Source of the DNA: CAVWGP01 sp963754645
GTDB taxonomy: Bacteria; Pseudomonadota; Alphaproteobacteria; Bin65
Direction: 5' to 3'
Length of the DNA: 64,000 bases
Assembly: GCA_963754645.1 (NCBI GenBank)
Contig: CAVWGP010000011.1
Location: 744,001 to 808,000, forward strand
Below the pieces are notes generated by a model. That model was not told the origin of the DNA and did not search any database. It saw only the letters and a program-made list of their open reading frames with translations. The position numbers and the translations under genes are program-made. This document shows, one piece after another, positions 1-7,734 of this stretch (its first letter is position 1; every line of letters starts with the position of its first letter).

Positions 1-1
1 C

Positions 2-427
2 TCGGGCAGCGCGTCGAAAATCGCTGTGATCGCCGCCGCCTGCTTCTATCCGAGCTTCATCAGCGCGCTCTATGGCGCCAAAGGCATCGACAGACTGCTG
101 ATCTGGAGCGCGCGCAACATGGGGGCGGGGCGGGGCCAGGTGTTCCGCAAGGTCGTGGTGCCGGCGGCCCTGCCGCAAGTGCTGGCCGGGCTGCGCGTCG
201 CCTTGGCGCTCGCCTTCGTCGTCGTCATCGCCGCCGAAATGTCGGGCTCGCGCGACGGGCTCGGCTTTCTGATCGTCACCGCCGAAGACAGTCTGCGCTT
301 CGATCTCATGTATGCCGCGATCGTCGCCATCGGCCTGTGCGGCTTCGTTTTCGATCGCGGCTTGATCGCGCTGCGCGGTCGCGTGCTGGCCGGGCAGTCG
401 GTGACGAAGGCGGGCGGCCGTGGCTGA
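2..427 (+). CDS. ABC transporter permease, 3' part (cut by window edge)
   Basis: Inner-membrane permease of a BPD_transp_1-type ABC importer. Only the C-terminal ~141 residues are present because the reading frame runs in from the left edge. The EAA-loop signature typical of these permeases (ARNMGAGRGQVFRKVVVPAALP, about positions 110-175) is visible and would contact the ATPase. Hydrophobic helices follow (ALAFVVVIAAEM and AIVAIGLCGFVFD). The stop overlaps the GTG start of the next permease by 8 bp, so the two are translationally coupled. The neighbouring binding protein is of the sulfonate/nitrate/taurine (SsuA/TauA) type. The substrate cannot be read from sequence, and no ATPase gene is visible in the window. 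Confidence 0.85.
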   Translation, partial: SGSASKIAVIAAACFYPSFISALYGAKGIDRLLIWSARNMGAGRGQVFRKVVVPAALPQVLAGLRVALALAFVVVIAAEMSGSRDGLGFLIVTAEDSLRFDLMYAAIVAIGLCGFVFDRGLIALRGRVLAGQSVTKAGGRG

Positions 428-1187
428 TTTCGCGCGCCGCTTTTACTCGGTGCCGCTCGTACTTCTCGTCTGGGAAGCGCTGGCGCGCAGCGGCGCGATC
501 TCGCGCCGCCTCATGCCCAGCCTGGTCGAAATCGGCAATGCTTTCGCCGAAGCCGTCATGGCCGGCGATATGCTCTATCACGCCGGCATATCGCTGGTCC
601 GCGCCTTGAGCGGCTACGGATTGGCCGTCGTCTTCGGCGTCCTGCTCGGCATGGCGATGGCGCGCTCGCGCCTCGCCGATGCGCTGATCGAGCCGATTTT
701 TTCGGTGGGCTATCCGGTGCCGAAGATCGCGCTCTATCCGGTCTTCATCTTCACCTTCGGCCTCGGCTTCGGCTCGAAGATCGCGCTGATTTTTCTCGAA
801 TGCCTCTATCCGATCGCCATCAGCACCTATTACGGCATGCGCTCGGTCGAACGCGTGCATCTGTGGACCGCGCGCAACATGGGCGCTTCGCCCCGGCATA
901 TTTTCTGGCGCGTCCTGCTGCCGGCCGCGGCGCCGGCGATATTCGCCGGCCTGCGCATCGCGTTGCCGATCTCGCTCATCGTCGTCATCATTACCGAGCT
1001 GATCGGCGAAAGCCGCGGCCTCGGGCACTATGTCAGCTACCAATCGGCCTCGTTCGAATATGCCAGCGCCTTCGCCGGCATCGCGGCGGTGTCGCTGATC
1101 GGATTTACCCTCGATCGGCTCTTGGTCTGGCTGCGCAATCGGGTAATCTTTTGGGAGAAGGGCGCCACGCTCGTCGGCGCCGCTTGA
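420..1187 (+). CDS. ABC transporter permease (SsuC/TauC-type)
   Basis: Second permease of the importer, 255 aa, the usual length for this family. It starts at GTG 420 inside the end of the previous permease. The EAA loop (TARNMGASPRHIFWRVLLP) lies at about residues 152-170, with hydrophobic stretches before and after (YGLAVVFGVLLGMAMA, ALPISLIVVIITELIG). Two different permeases in tandem suggest a heterodimeric channel. It is followed 13 bp later by a periplasmic binding protein, so the three genes form one operon. Sulfonate, taurine, nitrate or a pyrimidine precursor are all possible substrates for this family; the sequence does not decide. Confidence 0.88.
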   Translation: MADFARRFYSVPLVLLVWEALARSGAISRRLMPSLVEIGNAFAEAVMAGDMLYHAGISLVRALSGYGLAVVFGVLLGMAMARSRLADALIEPIFSVGYPVPKIALYPVFIFTFGLGFGSKIALIFLECLYPIAISTYYGMRSVERVHLWTARNMGASPRHIFWRVLLPAAAPAIFAGLRIALPISLIVVIITELIGESRGLGHYVSYQSASFEYASAFAGIAAVSLIGFTLDRLLVWLRNRVIFWEKGATLVGAA

Positions 1188-1200
1188 GAGGGAGAGAGTC

Positions 1201-2163
1201 ATGCGTGGGATTCGTGCGTTTATGCTATTGGCGGCGCTCACGGTCGCGGCTTCGGCCGTCGCGCAACCGGTGAAAATCCGTGTCGGCCACGGCGTCGCGG
1301 TCGAGGAACAGCTTTGGCTGATGAAGGCCAAACCCGATATCACGCCCAACCAGGGCAAGGCCTATACGCTGGAATTCACGCTGTTCCGCGGCACCGACAC
1401 GCGCTTCAAGGCCTATGAGGCTGGCGAGCTCGACATCCTGACCTCGAGCGGCTCCTCGGCCCTCGTCGCCGCGTCGCAGGGCCTCACCTTCAAAGCCGTC
1501 GCCTCGGTGAGCCGCGAAAGCCGCAAGGGTTTTCACACGCAATATTTCGTCAAGGCCGATTCGCCGATCAAGACCGTGGCCGATCTCAAGGGCAAGATCG
1601 TCGGCAACAATGCCGCGCGCTCCTCGATCGAGCTGTGGGCGCGCCTCGCGATCGCCAAGGCCGGCTTGAACCCGGATCGCGACGTGACATGGGCGGTGCT
1701 GCCGTTCCCGGCGCAAGGCGAAGCGCTGCGCTCGGGCAAAATCGATGTCGGCGCGTTTCCGCAACCCTTCGCCGCGTTCGAGATGAAAAAGGGCGGCGTG
1801 CGCGCCCTGTTCAACTCGAAGGACGCCGTGCCGTTCGACGAGGAACTCATCCTCATCATGGTCAAGCCGGAATTTGCCCAGCGCAATGACGCGGTGCTGC
1901 GCGCTTTCTTAGCCGATTTGAAGGCCGCGACGCGCTTCTACCTCGACAAGACCAAGGAGGCGCGCCAGGCGCTGCTCGATGCCAAGCTGGTGCAAGTCCC
2001 GGCCGAGATCTTTCTCGACATGGAGGACAATTACCGCGAACCCTCGCTCGCCATCGATGTCCCCGCGCTCGGCCAGATCCAGGATATTCTGCTCCAGCAC
2101 GGCTACCAGAAAAACAAGATCGACCCGGCGAGCTTCGTCGATCAGTCGTATTTGCCGAAATAG
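1201..2163 (+). CDS. ABC transporter periplasmic substrate-binding protein (SsuA/TauA/NMT1-like)
   Basis: 320 aa. An N-terminal signal peptide is obvious (hydrophobic stretch about residues 8-20, then AVAQP), so the mature protein is periplasmic. The body has the features of SsuA/TauA/NMT1-like solute-binding proteins, e.g. SGSSALVAASQGL and the segment VADLKGKIVGNNAARSS at about residues 126-142. It lies directly behind two permeases and has a strong SD (GAGGGAGAGAG) before ATG 1201. It ends 6 bp before the convergent YeeE-type gene, with no obvious terminator between. The ligand is unknown. Confidence 0.85.
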   Translation: MRGIRAFMLLAALTVAASAVAQPVKIRVGHGVAVEEQLWLMKAKPDITPNQGKAYTLEFTLFRGTDTRFKAYEAGELDILTSSGSSALVAASQGLTFKAVASVSRESRKGFHTQYFVKADSPIKTVADLKGKIVGNNAARSSIELWARLAIAKAGLNPDRDVTWAVLPFPAQGEALRSGKIDVGAFPQPFAAFEMKKGGVRALFNSKDAVPFDEELILIMVKPEFAQRNDAVLRAFLADLKAATRFYLDKTKEARQALLDAKLVQVPAEIFLDMEDNYREPSLAIDVPALGQIQDILLQHGYQKNKIDPASFVDQSYLPK

Positions 2164-2169
2164 GCCGAG

Positions 2170-2613
2170 CTAGGCGGCGGCCGCAGCCGGCGCCTTGCGT
2201 CGGGTGTCGATAAAATAGTGCAGCGCCATGCCCGCAAGCATGGCGAGCACGAAGATGCCGGCGAGCCGCGGCCGGATCGCGAGCGCGGCGAGAGCCGGCC
2301 CCGGACACAGGCCGACCAAGCCCCAGCCGACGCCGAAGATCGCCGAACCGGCAATCAGTCTGCCGTCGATCTTCGTCGCGTCGGGCCAATGGAATTTTTC
2401 GGCCAGCGCCGGAGCGGGCAAGCGCCGCTGGATGAGCTGCGTGCCGATGAAGCTGACAATTACGGCGCCGCCGAGCACGAAGAGGAGGCTCGGGTCCCAC
2501 GCGCCGGTCACGTCGAGAAAGGCCAACACTTTGGCCGGATCGATCATGCTCGAAATCGTCAGTCCGAGGCCGAACAGCAGCCCGGCAACCAATGCCGCGA
2601 TGATTTGGCGCAT
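2170..2613 (-). CDS. YeeE/YedE-type membrane protein, second half (DUF6691-like)
   Basis: 147 aa integral membrane protein starting at ATG 2613 (MRQIIAALVAGLLFGLG). It has about four hydrophobic helices and the motif VGLCPGPAL, typical of the small YeeE/YedE halves (DUF6691/PmpB-like) that pair with a second half to make a sulfur-compound transporter. Its partner gene ends at 2615, 1 bp upstream of this start. Being divergent from a persulfide dioxygenase supports a role in moving reduced sulfur (thiosulfate, sulfide or persulfide) across the inner membrane. The exact substrate is inference. Confidence 0.8.
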   Translation of the reverse strand: MRQIIAALVAGLLFGLGLTISSMIDPAKVLAFLDVTGAWDPSLLFVLGGAVIVSFIGTQLIQRRLPAPALAEKFHWPDATKIDGRLIAGSAIFGVGWGLVGLCPGPALAALAIRPRLAGIFVLAMLAGMALHYFIDTRRKAPAAAAA

Positions 2614-2614
2614 G

Positions 2615-3055
2615 TCAAACTCCGAATACGCGGCGCGCGAGGAACGTGGTCGCGATGGCGACCGCGAGAAAAACACCAACGGCGGCGAAAGACCGCGGCG
2701 ATAGGCGCGCCAAGCCGCAAACGCCGTGGCCGCTGGTGCAGCCGCCGCCCAGCCGCGTTCCGAAGCCGACGAGCAGCCCGCCGACGATGAGCAGCGGAAC
2801 CGACGACCTGACGATGATCGCGGCCTGGTCTTGCAAAAGAAGATTGTAAAGCGCCGGTGCGGCGACCAAGCCGGCGAGAAAGGCGAGCCGCCATATCATG
2901 TCGCCGCGCCGCAACGCCAAGGCGCCGCCGAGGATGCCGCTGATTCCGGCGATCCGTCCGAGCGAGGCGAGCAGCAAAACGGCCGCAAGGCCGATCAACG
3001 CGCCGCCGACCAGCGCCGGGATCGGCGAAAAGCCGCTGTCCATGTCGTGCTCCAT
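2615..3055 (-). CDS. YeeE/YedE family membrane protein, first half
   Basis: 146 aa from ATG 3055; an alternative in-frame ATG is at 3043. Four hydrophobic segments and the family cysteine motif LGGGCTSGHGVCGLARLS are visible. In characterised YeeE/TsuA proteins such cysteines relay thiosulfate through the channel. It precedes the DUF6691-like half by 1 bp, giving the usual two-gene (PmpA/PmpB-like) arrangement. The promoter must lie in the 115-bp gap shared with the divergent persulfide dioxygenase gene, so common regulation is likely. Confidence 0.82.
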   Translation of the reverse strand: MEHDMDSGFSPIPALVGGALIGLAAVLLLASLGRIAGISGILGGALALRRGDMIWRLAFLAGLVAAPALYNLLLQDQAAIIVRSSVPLLIVGGLLVGFGTRLGGGCTSGHGVCGLARLSPRSFAAVGVFLAVAIATTFLARRVFGV

Positions 3056-3170
3056 TGTTCGGTTGCTACCGCCACTATATAGAACATATGCGTTTTTTGT
3101 AAACTATCGCAATCGCTGGTCCTTGGGCATATGATAGGATGTTAGGCCTTTGCAGAAGGACGGCGGCGCC
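3056..3170. promoter_or_regulatory. divergent promoter region between yeeE-like genes and persulfide dioxygenase
   Basis: This 115-bp gap separates divergent sulfur genes and is clearly AT-richer than its surroundings (TATATAGAACATATG, GTTTTTTGTAAAC). CATATGC at 3085-3091 and GCATATG at 3127-3133 form a 7-bp inverted repeat about 35 bp apart. In other Proteobacteria such gene pairs are often controlled by BigR/SqrR-type ArsR regulators at AT-rich palindromes. No such regulator is encoded nearby, and CATATG is self-complementary, so an operator here is only a suggestion. An SD (AGAAGGA, 3154-3160) supports the ATG at 3171 for the rightward gene. Confidence 0.35.
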
Positions 3171-4244
3171 ATGCTGATTTTCCGGCAGCTTTTCGATCCG
3201 CAATCCTCGACCTACAGCTATCTCGTGGCCGACGGCGACAGCCGCGCCGCGCTCTTGATCGATCCGGTGTTCGAGCAGGTGCCGCGCGATCTCGCGCTAA
3301 TTCGCGAGCTTGGCTTGGCACTCGCCTACACGCTCGAAACCCATGTCCATGCCGATCACGTCACCGGCGCCTGGCTGTTCAAGGAGCGCGCCGGCAGCAA
3401 GATCGCGCTTTCGGCGGCAAGCGGCGCCGAGGGCGCCGATCTCTATCTCAAGGATGGCGACCGAATCCCGTTCGGGCGCCGGCATCTGGCGATGCGCGCG
3501 ACGCCGGGTCACACCAATGGCTGCGTCACTTATGTTCTCGATGACGAAACCCGGGCGTTTACCGGCGATGCGGTTTTGATCCGCGGCTCGGGCCGAACCG
3601 ATTTTCAGCAAGGCGACGCGCGCTTGCTGTACCGCTCGGTTCATGCGCGAATTTTGACGCTGCCCGAGACCTGCCTGCTTTTTCCCGGCCACGACTATCG
3701 CGGCCTTACCGTCACCAGCGTGGACGAGGAGAAAAAATTCAATCCGCGGCTCGGCGGCAGTCTCAGCGAAGACGATTTCGCCGGCTATATGCTCAATCTC
3801 GGCTTGCCGCACCCGAAGCAGATCGACATTGCGGTGCCGGCCAATCTCAAATGCGGCCGGCCGGACAGCGCGGAGGCGCTGCCGCGCGAACCGGATTGGG
3901 CGCCGCTGACCCTGACCTTTGCCGGCATCTGGGAAATACAACCGCAATGGCTCGAGGAAAATCCGCGCGCCGTGGAAATCATCGACGTTCGCGAACCCAA
4001 TGAATTTTCGGGCCCATTGGGCCGCATCCGCGGCGCGCGCCTGGTGCCGCTCGGCACCTTGGCCGAGGCGGCCAAATCCCTGCCGCGCGACAAGCCGATC
4101 GTAGCCGTCTGCCGTGCAGGCGGGCGGTCGGCGCAGGCGACCGTAATCCTGAAGCGCGCCGGCATTGAGCGCGCCGCCAACTTGGCCGGCGGCATGTTGC
4201 GCTGGCGCGCCCAAGGGCGGGCGGTCGAGGGCGGCAGCGAATAA
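3171..4244 (+). CDS. persulfide dioxygenase-like metallo-hydrolase fused to rhodanese
   Basis: 357 aa with two domains. The N-terminal metallo-beta-lactamase fold (about 1-230) carries the metal motif THVHADHV and later GHTNG, TGDAVL and FPGHDY. A C-terminal rhodanese domain (about 245-355) carries the active-site loop AVCRAGGRS with the catalytic Cys. This is the Blh/ETHE1-rhodanese architecture, which oxidises glutathione persulfide to sulfite and handles sulfane sulfur in the cytoplasm. The start is ATG 3171, with AGAAGGA ten bases upstream; an in-frame TTG at 3150 is less likely. It is divergent from YeeE-type sulfur transport genes, and gshA, which supplies the GSH co-substrate, lies just downstream. 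Confidence 0.88.
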   Translation: MLIFRQLFDPQSSTYSYLVADGDSRAALLIDPVFEQVPRDLALIRELGLALAYTLETHVHADHVTGAWLFKERAGSKIALSAASGAEGADLYLKDGDRIPFGRRHLAMRATPGHTNGCVTYVLDDETRAFTGDAVLIRGSGRTDFQQGDARLLYRSVHARILTLPETCLLFPGHDYRGLTVTSVDEEKKFNPRLGGSLSEDDFAGYMLNLGLPHPKQIDIAVPANLKCGRPDSAEALPREPDWAPLTLTFAGIWEIQPQWLEENPRAVEIIDVREPNEFSGPLGRIRGARLVPLGTLAEAAKSLPRDKPIVAVCRAGGRSAQATVILKRAGIERAANLAGGMLRWRAQGRAVEGGSE

Positions 4245-4261
4245 GGCGCGCTATGAGGGAC

Positions 4262-4358
4262 TTCAGGGACAACAGGGACCTCAGGGACAGCAGAGACTTT
4301 TGGAACGGAAGATTTCCTTAATGTCGCTGCTGTCCCTGAAGTCCCTGTTGTCCCTTAA
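4262..4358. repeat. inverted array of 9-bp tandem repeats (large hairpin)
   Basis: Left arm 4262-4297 is four consecutive 9-mers of the form NNCAGGGAC (TTCAGGGAC, AACAGGGAC, CTCAGGGAC, AGCAGAGAC). Right arm 4323-4358 is four 9-mers of the complementary form (GTCGCTGCT, GTCCCTGAA, GTCCCTGTT, GTCCCTTAA). The arms pair over roughly 33 bp (4265-4297 with 4323-4355) with two mismatches around a 25-nt loop. It lies between the persulfide dioxygenase stop and gshA. It could terminate transcription or be a mobile palindromic element. No T-run typical of a Rho-independent terminator follows. Confidence 0.8.
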
Positions 4359-4414
4359 CTCCCGGATGCCCACGCCATGGACAAGAACAGCTGCGCTCCT
4401 TATCTAACCGGTCC

Positions 4415-5779
4415 ATGTCCGTCCCATCCGCCGCCGATACCACGCTCATTGCCAGTCGCGAGCAGCTCGTCGCCTACCTGGCATCGGGGTGCAAGCCGAA
4501 ATCGGCTTGGCGCCTTGGCACCGAGCACGAGAAATTCGCCTTCGACCTGAAGACGCTGCGCCCGCTCGCCTATGAAGGCGCGCTTGGCATCCGCGCCCTG
4601 CTCCAGGGCTTCACGCGCTTCGGCTGGCAGCCGGTGCGCGAGGGCGATAACATCATCGGCCTGACCAAGGACCGTGCCGCGATCAGCCTCGAGCCCGGCG
4701 GCCAGCTCGAATTGTCCGGCGCGCCGCTCGAAACCATCCATCAAACCTGCGACGAGGCGCACACGCACTTGGCCGAAGCCAAGGCGATTTGCGAGGAACT
4801 CGGCGCCGGCCTGATGGGCCTCGGCTTCAATCCGAAATGGCGGCGCGACGACATCCCGTGGATGCCGAAAGGCCGCTACAAGATCATGCGAGACTACATG
4901 CCGAAACGCGGCAAGCTCGGCCTCGACATGATGCTGCGCACCTGCACGGTGCAGGTCAATCTCGACTTCTCGTCCGAAGCCGACATGGTCAAGAAACTGC
5001 GGGTCTCGCTGGCGCTGCAGCCGATCGCGACGGCGCTGTTCGCCAATTCGCCCTTCACCGAGGGCAAGCCCAACGGCTTTGTTTCCTATCGCAGCCAGAT
5101 CTGGACCGACACCGATCCCGATCGCAGCGGCATGTTGCCCTTCGCGTTCGAAAGCGGCATGGGCTTCGAGCGCTACGTCGATTACGCGCTCGACGTGCCG
5201 ATGTATTTCGTGTTTCGCGACGGCAAGTATATCGACGTGTCCGGCCAGTCGTTCCGCGCCTTCATCGCCGGGCGGCTGCACAATCTCGCCGGCGTGCGCC
5301 CGACCTTGAGCGATTGGGCCGATCACCTGACGACGCTGTTTCCCGAAGCGCGGGTCAAGAAATACATGGAAATGCGCGGCGCCGACGGCGGGCGCTGGCG
5401 CACGCTGTGCGCGGTCCCGGCGCTCTGGGTCGGCCTGCTCTACGATCAAACCGCGCTCGATGCGGCCTGGGACTTGTGCAAGGACTGGAACGCCGAGGAA
5501 CGCCAAGCGCTGCGCAATGCCGTGCCGCGCCAGGGCTTCGCGGCGCCGATCCGCGGCGAAACCGTGGGCGACATCGCACGCCGCATGCTCGCCATCGCGC
5601 GCGCCGGCTTGAAGTCGCGCGCCATGAACGACCGGATCGGCGAGGACGAGGGCGCGTTTCTCAATCCGCTCCAGGAAGCGGTCGATCGCGGCCAGACCTT
5701 CGCCGAGGAGCTGCTTGAGCTCTACAAGACGCGCTGGAACGGCAACATCGATCCGGTCTTCGTCGAGCGCGCGTTCTGA
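4415..5779 (+). CDS. gshA: glutamate-cysteine ligase (GCS2/plant type)
   Basis: 454 aa. Catalyses the ATP-dependent first step of glutathione synthesis (Glu + Cys to gamma-glutamylcysteine) in the cytosol. The GCS2-family N-terminus with LGTEHEKFAFD is present, followed by GGQLELSGAPLETIH and NPKWRRDDIPWMPKGRY, both characteristic of the alphaproteobacterial/plant-type enzyme. The length matches the family (about 450 aa). ATG 4415 has no strong SD. The next gene starts 8 bp after its stop. Nearness to the GSH-persulfide-consuming dioxygenase makes functional sense, although a long hairpin separates the two. Confidence 0.92.
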   Translation: MSVPSAADTTLIASREQLVAYLASGCKPKSAWRLGTEHEKFAFDLKTLRPLAYEGALGIRALLQGFTRFGWQPVREGDNIIGLTKDRAAISLEPGGQLELSGAPLETIHQTCDEAHTHLAEAKAICEELGAGLMGLGFNPKWRRDDIPWMPKGRYKIMRDYMPKRGKLGLDMMLRTCTVQVNLDFSSEADMVKKLRVSLALQPIATALFANSPFTEGKPNGFVSYRSQIWTDTDPDRSGMLPFAFESGMGFERYVDYALDVPMYFVFRDGKYIDVSGQSFRAFIAGRLHNLAGVRPTLSDWADHLTTLFPEARVKKYMEMRGADGGRWRTLCAVPALWVGLLYDQTALDAAWDLCKDWNAEERQALRNAVPRQGFAAPIRGETVGDIARRMLAIARAGLKSRAMNDRIGEDEGAFLNPLQEAVDRGQTFAEELLELYKTRWNGNIDPVFVERAF

Positions 5780-5787
5780 TTTCGGCA

Positions 5788-7620
5788 ATGCCCGATTCCG
5801 GTGCCGCCATGGTTTCGCAAGCCGCCGCCAAGCGGCGCCGCGTTTCGGTGGTGTGGGCGCTGGTCTACAATTTCGGCGGCCTGCTGCTGATTGCGATGCT
5901 GGCGGTGTTCGGCCTCGTATTCTTGAGCGCCAGCGCCAACACCATCGATTTGCTGCGCGACCAAAGCCGCCAATCGGTGACGCTGCTCACGACGCGGCTG
6001 CGCGAGCATCTCGATCTGCCGCAACTTCAGCTTAAATTGATGGGCCGCATGATGGCCGAAGGCCGGATCCGCCCCGAGAATGTCGCCGAGTTCGAGCGCT
6101 ATCTCGAAGGCGCCGTGTCGGGCATGCCGCAACTGCTTGCCATAAGCCTGATCGACCCGAGGTTGCAATCATTGTCGGCACAGCGCGTCGATGGCAAGAC
6201 GTTCATCGCCCGCTTCGATTGGAGCCGCGATCCCGCCATTGTCGCCGCCTGGAAGGAAAATTTTGGGCGCACTGATATTCAGTGGGGCGCGCCGCTGTGG
6301 CGACCGCAGATCAAGGCAACCGTGATCACGGTCCGCCAACCCGTCATACGCGACGGCGTTCTGGTCGGCGTTCTCGTCGGAATAATCAACATCGACGAGC
6401 TCTCGACTTATGTCGATCGCATCGGGAGCGAAGCCGGCGTCAAAGCCTTCGTGCTTTACGGCGAGGACAAGGTGATGGCGCACGCCAATCTGCGCACGCA
6501 AATCGCCAGCATCTCGGCGGAAAGCCCGCTGCCCGGGCTCAACGAGGTGGGCGACACGGTGTTGTCCGTGATCTGGGATCGCCGCTTCCACCGCGCCGCT
6601 TTGTTCAATTCGCGGCCGCCGATTCAAAACCACACGATCGGCCTGGCCGGCGAAGTTTATCCGGTGTTCTACACAAGGCTCGCGGGTTATAGCGACAAAC
6701 CGCTGTTCGTTGGCGCTTATGTCAATGCGAGCATCAATTCCGGCGTCATCAACCGGCTGATCTGGTCTTTTTTCGCCGGCCTCGTCGCCATCGTGCTCGC
6801 CGTCGGGCTCGCGGTGCTGATCGGGCGGCGTTTGGCGCGGCCGGTCAAGCGCTTTGCCCACGCCGCCGGGCTGATCGGCGAGCTGCGCGTCGCCGAGGTT
6901 CAGCCGCTGCCGCCGAGCCGCATCCGCGAGATCGACGAGCAGGCGCGCGCCTTCAACTCGATGATTCGCGCGCTGCGCTGGTTCGAGGCTTATGTACCGA
7001 AGCCGCTGGCGCGTCACCTGCTGAAATCCGGCGATACCCAGGCAATCGAATCCGACCGGCGCCACCTCACCGTGATGTTCACGGACATCGTCCGCTTTTC
7101 CACCTGGTCGCAGGACCACAGTGCGGCCGATGTCGCATCGTTCCTTAACCACCATTTCGGCATGGTCACGCGCTGCATCGAGGCCGAGGGCGGCACGGTC
7201 GACAAGTTCATCGGCGACAGCGTCATGGCGTTCTGGGGCGCGCCCGACAAAATCAAGAATCGCGCCGAGCGCGCCTGCCGCGCGGCGCTCGCGATCCGCG
7301 CGGCGCTCGAACGCGACAATGCCGAGCGCCGCGCGCGCGGCCTCGATGCGGTGAAAATCCGTATCGGCCTGCACAGCGGCGAGGCGACAGTGGGCAATAT
7401 CGGCTCGCCCGACCGCGTCAATTACACGATCATCGGCGACATGGTGAATGTCGGTCAGCGCATCGAGCAGCTTGCCAAGGACATCGCGCCCGAATCCACG
7501 GTCGCGATTCTGCTCAGCCAAGCGACGCGCGCCGATCTCGGCGCGGAATTTGCGCCCCAGTCCCTCGGCCGCCATGCTCTGCGCGGGCGCGAGGGCGAAA
7601 TCGAAATCTTCGCGCTTTAG
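5788..7620 (+). CDS. membrane adenylate/guanylate cyclase (extracytoplasmic sensor-HAMP-CYCc)
   Basis: 610 aa. One TM helix at about 20-47, a large periplasmic sensor region (about 48-320, probably Cache-like), a second TM at about 322-346, a HAMP linker to about 398, then a class III cyclase domain (about 420-605). Catalytic features are intact: metal Asp in VMFTDIV, Lys and second Asp in VDKFIGDSVMAFWG, and the NVGQR transition-state pair. It should make cAMP (or cGMP) in response to an extracellular signal. It starts 8 bp after gshA and is probably cotranscribed. The ligand is unknown. Confidence 0.88.
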   Translation: MPDSGAAMVSQAAAKRRRVSVVWALVYNFGGLLLIAMLAVFGLVFLSASANTIDLLRDQSRQSVTLLTTRLREHLDLPQLQLKLMGRMMAEGRIRPENVAEFERYLEGAVSGMPQLLAISLIDPRLQSLSAQRVDGKTFIARFDWSRDPAIVAAWKENFGRTDIQWGAPLWRPQIKATVITVRQPVIRDGVLVGVLVGIINIDELSTYVDRIGSEAGVKAFVLYGEDKVMAHANLRTQIASISAESPLPGLNEVGDTVLSVIWDRRFHRAALFNSRPPIQNHTIGLAGEVYPVFYTRLAGYSDKPLFVGAYVNASINSGVINRLIWSFFAGLVAIVLAVGLAVLIGRRLARPVKRFAHAAGLIGELRVAEVQPLPPSRIREIDEQARAFNSMIRALRWFEAYVPKPLARHLLKSGDTQAIESDRRHLTVMFTDIVRFSTWSQDHSAADVASFLNHHFGMVTRCIEAEGGTVDKFIGDSVMAFWGAPDKIKNRAERACRAALAIRAALERDNAERRARGLDAVKIRIGLHSGEATVGNIGSPDRVNYTIIGDMVNVGQRIEQLAKDIAPESTVAILLSQATRADLGAEFAPQSLGRHALRGREGEIEIFAL

Positions 7621-7682
7621 CGGCATTTGTGTCCCCCACTCTTTGGCGAGATTTCGAAAAATCGTCTTGAAGTTCGATCTAC

Positions 7683-7698
7683 ATAAAGATATATTTAT
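7683..7698. promoter_or_regulatory. probable operator of the ArsR-methyltransferase regulator
   Basis: ATAAAGATATATTTAT is a 16-bp near-perfect palindrome (7 of 8 positions symmetric) in a very AT-rich patch 36 bp before the regulator's ATG. ArsR/SmtB dimers typically bind such AT-rich dyads. The neighbouring genes are the regulator itself, metF and metH, so autoregulation plus control of methionine synthesis is likely. An SD (AAGAGG, 7715-7720) follows. This is inferred from the sequence pattern only. Confidence 0.5.
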
Positions 7699-7734
7699 AT
7701 GCACGAATAACTCTAAGAGGCGTTCGAAATTGCA

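Noticed and set aside
7621..7734. A SAH or SAM riboswitch before the methionine operon
   Set aside because: The leader is short and AT-rich with no recognisable aptamer stems; an ArsR-type operator fits better.
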